Counted from the stretch's first letter, positions 18,376 through 25,247 are shown. The stretch is DNA of 27,019 bases from Bacteroidales bacterium UBA1392 (GCA_002305275.1 DBQO01000043.1:1-27019), one strand, 5' to 3'. A program made the numbers and translations. The notes: generated from the letters alone by a model not told the origin.

Positions 18376-18404
18376 CAAACTATTTTTAAAGAATTTAGCC
18401 GAAA
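18376..18404 (-). promoter_or_regulatory. Candidate promoter of the MFS-susCDEF operon
   Basis: On the minus strand, TTTC (18404-18401), an 18-base spacer and TAGTTTG (18382-18376) approximate the Bacteroidota TTTG / TAnnTTTG pair. The -33 box has one change and the -7 box lacks one spacer base. Transcription would begin near 18370, leaving a leader of roughly 195 bases before the transporter ATG. No better match was found between 18175 and 18420. This is a motif call only. Confidence 0.35.
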
Positions 18405-18410
18405 TAGTTT
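18377..18410. promoter_or_regulatory. Inverted repeat in the divergent control region (candidate operator)
   Basis: Perfect 9-base arms AAACTATTT (18377-18385) and AAATAGTTT (18402-18410) are separated by 16 bases. The right arm touches the plus-strand -33 element and the left arm overlaps the candidate minus-strand -7 element. A dimeric regulator bound here could control both directions. The repeat is seen in the sequence; the regulator is unknown. Confidence 0.45.
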
Positions 18411-18437
18411 ATTGTTACGAAATTAGTTATACCTTTG
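18408..18437 (+). promoter_or_regulatory. Promoter of the small gene and first surface lipoprotein
   Basis: TTTA (18408-18411), 18 bases, then TACCTTTG (18430-18437) fit the Bacteroidota pair TTTG / TAnnTTTG, with one mismatch in the -33 box and a perfect -7 box. Transcription should begin near 18444, about 22 bases before the ATG of the 45-codon gene. Confidence 0.65.
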
Positions 18438-18465
18438 CATTTCAGTAGAAAAACAACATTTTTTT

Positions 18466-18603
18466 ATGGAAACGACAGTATCTCAATCTGCGGGGCAATA
18501 CATTGCGCCTGACATTACGGTAATTGACATTGAACTGAGCCAAAACATCCTCGATGCAAGTGGTATGTTACCGGGTATCGGCGACGGAGGAGATGCGTGG
18601 TAG
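18466..18603 (+). CDS. Small protein of 45 residues with Gly/Asp-rich C-terminus
   Basis: An ATG 29 bases after a good -7 element opens a 45-codon frame (METTVSQSAGQYIAPDITVI ...) ending in GMLPGIGDGGDAW. The core YIAPDITVIDIELSQNIL alternates hydrophobic residues, as in a beta-strand pair. There is no signal peptide and no transmembrane helix. As I recall, short Bacteroidota proteins with a Y-x-x-P-x-(I/V) core and a Gly/Asp/Trp tail are often found near surface lipoprotein or fimbrillin genes, but their function is not established. The paralogous lipoprotein at 20938 has no matching small gene in front of it. It could be a secreted peptide, a small regulator or a leader; I do not assign a function. 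Confidence 0.7.
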   Translation: METTVSQSAGQYIAPDITVIDIELSQNILDASGMLPGIGDGGDAW

Positions 18604-18735
18604 GTAGAATCGGCTTATTAGCCTTCAGCTGTTAGCCTTTGGTTGTTAGTCCTTGTTTTTGACCTAACAGCATCGGTCCATTGTCAATTATCAATGGGAA
18701 ATGAACAATCAACCAACAAAGTAAAATACTTAGGG
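18604..18735 (+). other. Leader between the small gene and the first lipoprotein: simple sequence
   Basis: The 132 bases hold near-repeats of TTAGCCTT and GTTGTTAG (about 18614-18655) and a stretch with TCAATTATCAATG (about 18684-18696). No promoter of the TAnnTTTG type and no terminator was found, so the lipoprotein is probably cotranscribed with the small gene. The reading frame is open back to 18643, but that extension lacks a signal peptide start. Confidence 0.4.
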
Positions 18736-20529
18736 ATGAAACTCAAACTAGTTATTTTTTCTCTGCTCGCCATATTGGTGGCGAGTTGTACTCGTGAACC
18801 TCTTCCCGTTATTATGGAGAATGAGGGAGGTATGGTTACTATCAATGTATCCATCTCTCCGGAAACACGTGTGTCATTTACTGACGGTCCGGACAATGGT
18901 CAAAGCACTCTTGCATGGCAGGAAGGCGACAAGCTACTGCTTGCAGGATATAACGGCGCCACTTACATAGGAAGTTCCCTATTTACCTGGAATGGAGGTA
19001 ATAGTTTTTCAGGAGATCCTATACAAGGTGCCTCCCCTACCACAACTTACAAAGCTTATTATCCGGGAGATAAAATTACGCTGGATGGTAGTGGCAACGT
19101 ACAACCTCTTGCAACCGCCTTCTGGCAACAGATACAATCCGGGAACGGGACGACCTCGCACCTCCGCAATACTCTGCTCCTATTCGACGAGGTAGCCAAC
19201 CTCATCACTGAGCAATTCGAGTTGGCATTGAAGAGTACAATCATCAGATTTAAGCTCAACCTTGACAATATATCAGCTAACTTAGGAACCTCGCAAACAC
19301 TGATTTGGACGGTTACCACAACCGGAGGAGTGACCAGAGCTGCGACCCTCAATATAAATAACTACACACACGCTCCTGGCGAAGTACTGACCGCTTTCCT
19401 TGCTTTTGACCCTACGGTGATGAATATCGCAGCGAACGGAAAGGTAAAAATCATGCTGATTGGCAGTAAAACTTACGAGTGGAGTAAAGACGTTGTCAAC
19501 AGCGTGACATACGCAGCCGGAAAGCGCTACAGAGCTGCTGTAAGCAGCGCCGACACCTGGACGGAAGTTGTTCCATTTACTTTTACCATCAGACTCGACC
19601 AGCCGCAAACATACGAGATATGGCAGAAAACCATTAACTCCACAAGCCCCGGCAATTTAACGATAGACTGGGGAGATGGCTCCACGACACCCATCGCTCA
19701 AGGCGCTTCTCTTCCAAACAAGGCCATCGAGAACCATTCTTATACTAGTGCCGGTGATTATACCATTACAATTTACTCCGATCAAACGAACAACGCCAGC
19801 CCGCAGATGCCGCAAATTACATTTTATAACTCCGTCACTGGAAATGGGGACACGAATCTGACGGCTGTGCTTACCCCTTTCCCCTGTATCGGAGATAAAT
19901 ATTTCGAGTTTTCGAGGCACTTCCAATCCTGCACACAGTTAACTTCCATACCTGGAACTCTTTTTAAAAACAATCCGGAAGTAAAATCTTTTGAATACTG
20001 TTTCAACGGTTGCACCTCATTAAACTCAATTCCGGCAGATCTGTTCAAGTACAATGAATTTGTACAATATTTCGGATATTGCTTCTTGAACTGTACATCG
20101 TTAACCTCGATTCCGGCAGATCTGTTCAGACACAATTCGGCTGTACAATCTTACAATTATTGCTTCAGCAATTGTAGCAATTTGACCACCTTACCTGAGG
20201 GACTGTTTCACCATGTTATCACAACTCAACAATCTGTAAGTTTTGAAGGTTGTTTCTATAATTGCGTTAAATTGGTATTAATCCCGGAAATTTTTCCCGA
20301 TCCGGCGACAAACCCCGACTTTTTTAATCATGGCAGAATAATGACTTTCAAAAAATGTTTTGAAAACGTAGGCTATGCCTACTCGGTAGCCACCGGCACG
20401 GCCCCTGAATTATGGAGGTTTAACGGAGGTGGTAATGGTGGTGCAACAACATGGACGATTACCGATTGTTTCAAAGGAACTTATGTAACAAACTACAGCT
20501 CTATTCCTAACAGTTGGAAAGGACTATAA
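18736..20529 (+). CDS. Surface lipoprotein: fimbrillin-like domain, PKD-like domain and BspA-type LRRs (copy 1)
   Basis: The start was placed at the ATG that gives MKLKLVIFSLLAILVASC, a lipoprotein signal with Cys18. It aligns exactly with the start of copy 2 and yields 597 residues. Residues about 30-275 resemble fimbrillin-family proteins (ISPETRVSFTDG, LAWQEGDKLLLAGYNG, TTYKAYYPGD). Residues about 285-355 hold a PKD-like fold marked by LTIDWGDGS and HSYTSAGDYTITIYS. Residues about 387-515 contain four 27-residue leucine-rich repeats of the form F-x-Y-C-F-x-x-C-x-x-L-x-x-I-P-x-x-L-F-x-x-N, plus a partial last one. The conserved end TDCFKGTYVTNYSSIPNSWKG closes it. BspA-type repeats are known from bacterial surface adhesins, so binding to a host, particle or partner cell is plausible but not shown. 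A strong terminator follows. Confidence 0.88.
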   Translation: MKLKLVIFSLLAILVASCTREPLPVIMENEGGMVTINVSISPETRVSFTDGPDNGQSTLAWQEGDKLLLAGYNGATYIGSSLFTWNGGNSFSGDPIQGASPTTTYKAYYPGDKITLDGSGNVQPLATAFWQQIQSGNGTTSHLRNTLLLFDEVANLITEQFELALKSTIIRFKLNLDNISANLGTSQTLIWTVTTTGGVTRAATLNINNYTHAPGEVLTAFLAFDPTVMNIAANGKVKIMLIGSKTYEWSKDVVNSVTYAAGKRYRAAVSSADTWTEVVPFTFTIRLDQPQTYEIWQKTINSTSPGNLTIDWGDGSTTPIAQGASLPNKAIENHSYTSAGDYTITIYSDQTNNASPQMPQITFYNSVTGNGDTNLTAVLTPFPCIGDKYFEFSRHFQSCTQLTSIPGTLFKNNPEVKSFEYCFNGCTSLNSIPADLFKYNEFVQYFGYCFLNCTSLTSIPADLFRHNSAVQSYNYCFSNCSNLTTLPEGLFHHVITTQQSVSFEGCFYNCVKLVLIPEIFPDPATNPDFFNHGRIMTFKKCFENVGYAYSVATGTAPELWRFNGGGNGGATTWTITDCFKGTYVTNYSSIPNSWKGL

Positions 20530-20577
20530 CCTATATTTCGTTAGGCAGAAATATCTCTATAACCTACGTTGATAATG

Positions 20578-20614
20578 AACTCAGAAAGTTTTGAAAAACT
20601 TTCTGAGTTTTTGT
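20578..20614 (+). terminator. Rho-independent terminator after lipoprotein copy 1
   Basis: A perfect 14-bp stem AACTCAGAAAGTTT / AAACTTTCTGAGTT (20578-20591 and 20596-20609) with loop TGAA is followed by TTTGTT. It starts 48 bases after the stop codon. Confidence 0.92.
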
Positions 20615-20619
20615 TATGC

Positions 20620-20706
20620 ACACCCGGTAACTCGCAACCCGAACTCTGCACCACCACGAACCCCGTAACCTGCAACCAGCACCACTACATACTACACACT
20701 ACTCCC
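20620..20706. repeat. Simple-sequence spacer with heptamer units, shared with the spacer after copy 2
   Basis: This spacer contains CCCCGTAACCTGCAACC-like text and then the heptamers ATACTAC and ACACTAC (20689-20702), followed by TCCCC. The same order of elements appears at about 22955-23030, where five ATACTAC units are present. A related stretch occurs in inverse orientation at about 18306-18322. No gene, promoter or terminator is evident here. Confidence 0.7.
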
Positions 20707-20733
20707 CTACCTATCCAACCACTGTATCAGCAG
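20707..20733 (-). pseudogene. Remnant of the 3' end of the LytTR response-regulator gene
   Basis: On the minus strand these 27 bases match 23056-23030, the last codons and stop of the LytTR regulator gene (QWLDR then TAG), with a single difference. The upstream neighbour TCCCC and the heptamers also match. Beyond 20733 the similarity fades. The piece is not expressed as a gene. It is best explained as the edge of a duplicated block that carried the lipoprotein gene, its terminator, its spacer and the end of the regulator. Confidence 0.75.
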
Positions 20734-20784
20734 GGTACCTCAGTATAGTTAATCCATAAAGAGTAAATTCAGGCATTGAGAGAC

Positions 20785-20821
20785 ATATCCTAAATTATTG
20801 ATTATTGGTAATCTAGGATAT
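20785..20821. promoter_or_regulatory. Inverted repeat abutting the copy 2 promoter (candidate operator)
   Basis: ATATCCTAAATTA (20785-20797) and TAATCTAGGATAT (20809-20821) pair over 13 positions with one mismatch around an 11-base centre. The right arm ends exactly where the -33 TTTG begins (20822). There is no T tract behind it, so it is not a terminator. The position suits a regulator that binds next to RNA polymerase. Confidence 0.55.
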
Positions 20822-20851
20822 TTTGTCGTATTGGAAATTATTCTAACTTTG
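20822..20851 (+). promoter_or_regulatory. Promoter of surface lipoprotein copy 2
   Basis: TTTG (20822-20825), 18 bases, then TAACTTTG (20844-20851) match the Bacteroidota -33/-7 consensus without a mismatch. Transcription should start near 20858, giving a leader of about 80 bases. The leader holds only a ten-codon frame at 20892, which I do not call a gene. Confidence 0.8.
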
Positions 20852-20937
20852 CGTCCGGTAGATAATTTTAACGATTGAAAAATTAACTGAATGCGGAACC
20901 AAATGTCAGAAGCCAAGGGCTAGTTAAAAACACAAAT

Positions 20938-22857
20938 ATGAAATCCAAACTATTTATCATTATACTGCTCGCCCTGTTTGTGGCGAGTTGTACTCGTGAA
21001 CCTCTTCCTGAATCCGGGGAATCCGAGAAGGGAGTGGGAGAAATTGTTACGATAAGTGTAATTATCTCACCGGAGACACGCGTGGCATACGATGATGCAA
21101 ATCTTGCACTCTCATGGCAGGAAGGTGATCAGCTCCGGCTTGCCGGATATGACGGCGTAACTTATAAAGGGAGCGAGGTCTTTACCTATTCGGGAACCGG
21201 TAATAAATTTACGGGAACACCGGTAGGAGGGGCGACTACCTACAAAGCCTACTATCCCGGAAATCTCATAACGCTGGATGCGAACGGCAATGTTAATCCT
21301 TTGGCTGCCGACTTCTGGAAACAAACACAGAATGGGAATGGTACTACGTCTCATCTTAGCAACAAACTTTTCTTGAGTGACGAGCAGGCAAATGGCCTCG
21401 ATCAGAACTTTGAATTGATCTTGCGTAATGACATCATCAAATTCGATCTCAGCAATCTAACGACCGGACCGAACGGATTGGGAAGCCTCGAAAAAATTAT
21501 ATGGACGGTGGAGCATACACTTGGAGAAACCAGATCGGCTATCCTCGATATAACCGGAGTCTCCGACGTCGCCAATCTGACCGCTTACCTGGCCTTTGAC
21601 CCTGCCGTGATGATGATCGCCGCGGGCGGGAAGGTGACGATAACGCTGATCGGCGACCAATCTTACGAGTGGAGCAAAACAATTAACAATGCAGTAACTT
21701 ACACCGCCGGAAAGCGTTACACTGCAAACGTATCCGGAGTGTGGACAGCGGTCAAAGTAGAATTCAGCTATTCCATTTCAACCACTCAGGCGGGCCAGAC
21801 ACACGAGGTATGGCAAAAAGAGAATTCATCCTTCAGCCCTGCGAGGTTGACGATCGACTGGGGAGATGGGACCGCGAAAACAATAATAAATCAAGGGCAG
21901 CAGCTTGCCAAGACCATAGCTTCGCATACCTACGCCGACCCAAATAACTATATCATTACCATCACCTCAAACCAAGCGCATCATCTCCTGATAAAGATGC
22001 CGCAAATCACCTTCTATGACGGCTCCTCCGGAGACCCGCTGCTGACCTCCGTAATTACCCCCTTCCCAGATATGGGAGCCACAGATTTCAAATACACCTT
22101 CCGAGACTGTCGAAAATTACTTACGATTCCGGAAGATCTGTTTAGGTACAATATACGAGCAACAGTTTTTGAAGGCACCTTCTCCATGTGCGACCGATTA
22201 ACAGCCATTCCGCCAGGCCTGTTCAGATACAATACGGAAATAGTGAATTTTACAGGATGCTTTCTCAACTGCAAAACTTTAACTTCTATTCCGGCAAATC
22301 TGTTCAGGTACAATACGAAAACAAGAGGTTTTGACTATTGCTTCAGATTCTGCGACAATATACAATCTATTCCTACAGATCTGTTCAGGTACAATGCTGA
22401 AGTAGGCGGGTTTTTCGCATGCTTCGACGGCTTGATCAAAATAACCACTATTCCGGCAGATCTGTTCAGGTACAATAAGAAAGTATTGAGGTTCGGCTAC
22501 TGCTTCAGGAACTGCAAGGCATTAACCACTATTCCTACAGATCTGTTCAGCTATAATACAAACGCAAGAAGTTTCAGAAATAGCTTCGAAGGCTGTATCA
22601 AATTGGAATTAAATCCGGCTATATTCCCGGATCCGACTGCAAATCCCGACTTTTTTGCCGGTAGAGTGATGGAGTTTGATTACTGTTTTACTAACGCAGG
22701 TTCCCAGGCAGCAAACCCCGGAACTGCCCCGAAGTTATGGTTATTTACCGGAGGTGGAGGTGCGACAGGGCCGACCAATTGGGTGATTACCGATTGTTTC
22801 AAAGGAGTCAATGTAACAAACTACAACGACATTCCAAACCATTGGAAGGGTATTTAA
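20938..22857 (+). CDS. Surface lipoprotein: fimbrillin-like domain, PKD-like domain and BspA-type LRRs (copy 2)
   Basis: The 639-residue protein is a paralogue of the one at 18736 along its full length, with the same lipobox VASC (Cys18) followed by TREPLP. The fimbrillin-like domain covers about 35-275 (ISPETRVAYDD, LSWQEGDQLRLAGYDG), and the PKD-like domain about 285-355 (LTIDWGDGT, HTYADPNNYIITITS). From residue 384 there are six 27-residue repeats and a partial seventh, compared with four and one in copy 1; the extra length is mostly these repeats. The repeat signature is IPxDLFRYN followed by F-x-x-C/S-F. The C-terminus TDCFKGVNVTNYNDIPNHWKG matches copy 1. It has its own promoter with an adjoining inverted repeat, and a terminator, so it can be regulated apart from copy 1. 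A surface adhesin-like role is inferred. Confidence 0.9.
   Translation: MKSKLFIIILLALFVASCTREPLPESGESEKGVGEIVTISVIISPETRVAYDDANLALSWQEGDQLRLAGYDGVTYKGSEVFTYSGTGNKFTGTPVGGATTYKAYYPGNLITLDANGNVNPLAADFWKQTQNGNGTTSHLSNKLFLSDEQANGLDQNFELILRNDIIKFDLSNLTTGPNGLGSLEKIIWTVEHTLGETRSAILDITGVSDVANLTAYLAFDPAVMMIAAGGKVTITLIGDQSYEWSKTINNAVTYTAGKRYTANVSGVWTAVKVEFSYSISTTQAGQTHEVWQKENSSFSPARLTIDWGDGTAKTIINQGQQLAKTIASHTYADPNNYIITITSNQAHHLLIKMPQITFYDGSSGDPLLTSVITPFPDMGATDFKYTFRDCRKLLTIPEDLFRYNIRATVFEGTFSMCDRLTAIPPGLFRYNTEIVNFTGCFLNCKTLTSIPANLFRYNTKTRGFDYCFRFCDNIQSIPTDLFRYNAEVGGFFACFDGLIKITTIPADLFRYNKKVLRFGYCFRNCKALTTIPTDLFSYNTNARSFRNSFEGCIKLELNPAIFPDPTANPDFFAGRVMEFDYCFTNAGSQAANPGTAPKLWLFTGGGGATGPTNWVITDCFKGVNVTNYNDIPNHWKGI
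22087..22572 (+). repeat. Six tandem 81-bp repeats coding for leucine-rich repeats
   Basis: The motif GATCTGTTCAGGTACAAT and close variants recur at 22135, 22216, 22297, 22378, 22459 and 22540, exactly 81 bases apart. Each unit encodes one 27-residue leucine-rich repeat. The GATCTGTTCAG segment is nearly identical in most units while the rest varies, which fits duplication with later divergence or ongoing recombination. Confidence 0.92.
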
Positions 22858-22906
22858 TATCATATTTCGTTAGATAGAGATATTTCTCTAACCTGCTGCG
22901 CTAATG

Positions 22907-22945
22907 AACCCTGAAAGTTGCATAAAAAACTTTCAGGGTTTTGTT
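22907..22945 (+). terminator. Rho-independent terminator after lipoprotein copy 2
   Basis: A perfect 13-bp stem AACCCTGAAAGTT / AACTTTCAGGGTT (22907-22919 and 22928-22940) has an 8-base loop and is followed by TTGTTTTTG. It lies 49 bases after the stop and is homologous in position to the terminator at 20578, with paired changes on both sides of the stem. Confidence 0.9.
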
Positions 22946-22990
22946 TTTGTGATTCGGAAGCACCCCGTAACCCATAACCCGCACCACTAC

Positions 22991-23025
22991 ATACTACATA
23001 CTACATACTACATACTACATACTAC
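22991..23025. repeat. Five tandem heptamers ATACTAC
   Basis: Five exact copies of ATACTAC lie between the copy 2 terminator and the stop codon of the LytTR gene. The homologous spacer after copy 1 has one exact and one variant unit. The unit length and perfect identity suggest replication slippage. Confidence 0.9.
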
Positions 23026-23029
23026 TCCC

Positions 23030-23770
23030 CTACCTATCCAACCACTGCATCAGCAGCGGCACTCTGGCGCGGGAAACGAGTACCGGCTCAATAACATCCG
23101 GTACAAGTGCCACCCTCAATCTTGAGTTGAAGTGTTTGGAGATGTTGCTGATGGCGGCCAAACTGGTAATGCAGCTTCTCGAAAGTCTGAAAAAATTTTT
23201 GGGATTGAGTTGCTGCTCCAGGGATTCGAGACTGGAGTCCAACAGGTATTGCTTCCGATCGGTAGTTACAAGATAGGTGGCCTTATTTTCCGAAAAGAAA
23301 AATGCTATGTCGTGTACATCGGCAATTAGGATATGGTTACCTATTTTTATGGTGAATTTTGTACGGTAATCGGGCTCAAAGGCCTCTTCGGCACTTTCCA
23401 GTGCCTCCTCGGCTTGGCAAAATACAATGCAGCGTTCCATTGAGGCCCTGAACTCGCTTTCACCGATAGGTTTGAGCAGATAATCTATGCATTTTGTTTT
23501 AAAGGCGGGAAGAGCATAGTCCTCATAGGCAGTGGTTATAATTACCTTGGAGGTGATATTTACCCTGTTGAAAAGTTCAAAGCATTTACCGTCCGAGAGC
23601 TCTACATCCATCAATATGATATCCGGAGCGGGATTCGAACTTAGCCACTCCTGCGAAGTGACAATCGAGTCGAGACAGCCGACTATCTCGATTTCGGGAA
23701 AATATTTGCGCAAGAGGCGGGTAAGCTGCATCCAGGCAGGGATTTCATCTTCTATGATCAGCAGGGTCAT
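23030..23770 (-). CDS. LytTR-family response regulator
   Basis: The 246-residue protein has a receiver domain at about 1-115, with acidic residues E7 and D8, phosphorylation site D55 (IILMDVELSDG), T80 (VIITTAYEDY) and K100 (DYLLKPIGE). A LytTR DNA-binding domain follows at about 140-246 (NHILIADVHDIAFFFSENKATY ... FFRLSRSCITSLAAI). The gene lies 12 bases after the sensor kinase and is cotranscribed with it. This pair is the only recognisable transcription control system in the window, and its gene ends facing lipoprotein copy 2. Whether it controls those lipoproteins, the starch locus or something else cannot be told from sequence. The last 27 bases are duplicated at 20707-20733. Confidence 0.95.
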   Translation of the reverse strand: MTLLIIEDEIPAWMQLTRLLRKYFPEIEIVGCLDSIVTSQEWLSSNPAPDIILMDVELSDGKCFELFNRVNITSKVIITTAYEDYALPAFKTKCIDYLLKPIGESEFRASMERCIVFCQAEEALESAEEAFEPDYRTKFTIKIGNHILIADVHDIAFFFSENKATYLVTTDRKQYLLDSSLESLEQQLNPKNFFRLSRSCITSLAAISNISKHFNSRLRVALVPDVIEPVLVSRARVPLLMQWLDR

Positions 23771-23782
23771 ATTGGCGTAACT

Positions 23783-24826
23783 TTATATGAAGAGAGGGAT
23801 TTTTACCGTAAAAACACCATCCGAGTCATCTACTATTATATGAGAGTCAAATAGAATTCTGTATTGCTTGTCTATATTTTCCAGTCCCACTCCGGCGGAG
23901 TCTAATGATTTTATCTTGAGATTTATTCTATTAGAGACCACCAGATGTTCATTTTCCACCCTCACATCTATCACCAGCGGCTCTGAAATCTTGACTATAT
24001 TATGTTTTACTGCATTCTCAATTAGAATCTGGATACTGCTGGGGACTATCCTGCTTCGGAGCCATCTTCTGTCTACATCTATCCTCACTTCCAGAGCCTC
24101 TCCGAAGCGCTCCTTTATCAACCCCACATAGAGCATTACAAAGTCGAGCTCATCCTCCAGAATTACTGTCTGGCGCAACTCCAAACCGAGCTGGTAGCGA
24201 TAGAGATCCGAGAGTTTCTTGACATAATCGGAGGCGCGCTCCTGATCCTCATGAATAAGGTAATCGAGTACATTGAGGCTATTGAAGAGAAAATGTGGGT
24301 TGAGTTGCGCCTTCATCAATTGGTATTGGTAATTGGCCTGACTGCGAAGCCTAACTTCTGTAGCGAGCTCACGTCTTCTTTTCCAGCGGAGGTAGGAAAA
24401 TATATCTACCACTGCCGTTACCAGTATATTGAAGAAAAGCGCCACTACAAAGGAGAAAAAGAGCTGCTGATTGAGAGTATCCCCCACCAGATATTCCGAT
24501 GAAGTGAGCTGCATAAGGATTGCAGATACGAAGGCTATAAAGAGTACCCCTCCCAGCTCCCAAAGAGTACGTGAAAGGAAGGAGTGGCCGTAGGAATAAT
24601 AGTTTACCAGGACACGCACCAGCATAAAGTCCGCAATAAGCATCAATAGGGTCAGCGGATAATTTCTCAACATGCCCTTGAGGGTAAAAAAGAAGGATTG
24701 GCCTGTCCCTTGGGCAAAGAATGGAAGCAGGTACTCGAATATCATCCTTGCGGCAAATACAATCAGCGCGAGGATTACCACCGCAGCAAGATTGTAATAT
24801 CCGCTTTCTTTGCGTACCATCTCCAT
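23783..24826 (-). CDS. LytS-type membrane sensor histidine kinase
   Basis: The 347-residue protein begins with about four membrane helices (roughly 12-36, 55-75, 92-110 and 122-145). It has no sizeable periplasmic sensing domain, so the signal is probably sensed within the membrane or through a partner. A short linker rich in basic residues (WKRRREL) leads to the His_kinase domain, with phosphoacceptor H178 in MKAQLNPHFLFNSLN. The ATP-binding N box is IQILIENAVKHN (N271) and the G box is GVGLENI (312-318). Its ATG overlaps the stop of the upstream membrane protein gene (TAATG), which implies coupled translation. The cognate regulator gene follows after 12 bases. Confidence 0.95.
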   Translation of the reverse strand: MEMVRKESGYYNLAAVVILALIVFAARMIFEYLLPFFAQGTGQSFFFTLKGMLRNYPLTLLMLIADFMLVRVLVNYYSYGHSFLSRTLWELGGVLFIAFVSAILMQLTSSEYLVGDTLNQQLFFSFVVALFFNILVTAVVDIFSYLRWKRRRELATEVRLRSQANYQYQLMKAQLNPHFLFNSLNVLDYLIHEDQERASDYVKKLSDLYRYQLGLELRQTVILEDELDFVMLYVGLIKERFGEALEVRIDVDRRWLRSRIVPSSIQILIENAVKHNIVKISEPLVIDVRVENEHLVVSNRINLKIKSLDSAGVGLENIDKQYRILFDSHIIVDDSDGVFTVKIPLFI

Positions 24827-25209
24827 TATCCGTTTTTGCGTGCCACAACCAGCACCGTGGCAAGTCCCAGAATTTCCGTAGTGACAAAAGTCACAATCAT
24901 ATTGTTAAATACACCCAAAGCAGGAAATAACTTGTGTAGATAATCTCCCACAGATGTCCCAAAATAGAATCCGGCAAAACAGCTGAGAAAAGCGAGACCG
25001 AGGAATACATCAAGGGGGCTGCCATAGAAACGAATCAGACAGAATACCATAGCTATGGTGAGAATAGTGAGAAACAGACCATCTCCTACTGAGGTATTAT
25101 AGAGCAGATAACATATCAACGCATGTGCAAGAGCAAAGAGGAATATTATGAGATTGGCCTTGCCAAAATCTCTCCTGCCATTGCCGGTCCTTTTAAATAA
25201 TGCGCCCAT
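24826..25209 (-). CDS. Small four-helix membrane protein in the LytS/LytTR operon
   Basis: The 127-residue protein has a short basic N-terminus (MGALFKRTGNGRRD) and about four hydrophobic helices near 19-38, 44-62, 67-88 and 100-122. I do not recognise the family. The glycine-rich segment SCFAGFYFGTSVGDYLHKLFP lies between helices 3 and 4. It is the first gene of the operon, and its stop overlaps the kinase start by one base. That fixes the partnership: it is probably made in step with the kinase and may sense or modulate signals for it. It is not a solute-binding protein and shows no enzyme motif. An accessory role is inference from gene order only. Confidence 0.85.
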   Translation of the reverse strand: MGALFKRTGNGRRDFGKANLIIFLFALAHALICYLLYNTSVGDGLFLTILTIAMVFCLIRFYGSPLDVFLGLAFLSCFAGFYFGTSVGDYLHKLFPALGVFNNMIVTFVTTEILGLATVLVVARKNG

Positions 25210-25247
25210 ATCGTGATGAATTCGTTAATAATTGTAAATATAGGTAT

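Noticed and set aside
18643..18735. Upstream extension of lipoprotein copy 1 to an ATG at 18643
   Set aside because: The extension would bury the lipoprotein signal peptide 31 residues inside, and copy 2 starts exactly at the equivalent of the ATG at 18736.
20892..20924. Ten-codon frame in the leader of lipoprotein copy 2
   Set aside because: It has no resemblance to the 45-residue protein before copy 1 and is short enough to occur by chance.
22987..23025. CRISPR-like tandem repeats
   Set aside because: The unit is only seven bases with no spacers between copies, so it is a simple tandem repeat.
23626..23640. GCGGGATTCGAAC, resembling the T-arm of a tRNA on the opposite strand
   Set aside because: It lies within the receiver domain of the response regulator, and no acceptor, D-arm or anticodon stem could be found around it.
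24369..24887. Minus-strand open frame of 172 codons across the kinase start
   Set aside because: It overlaps two genes whose frames are supported by domain motifs and a TAATG junction.
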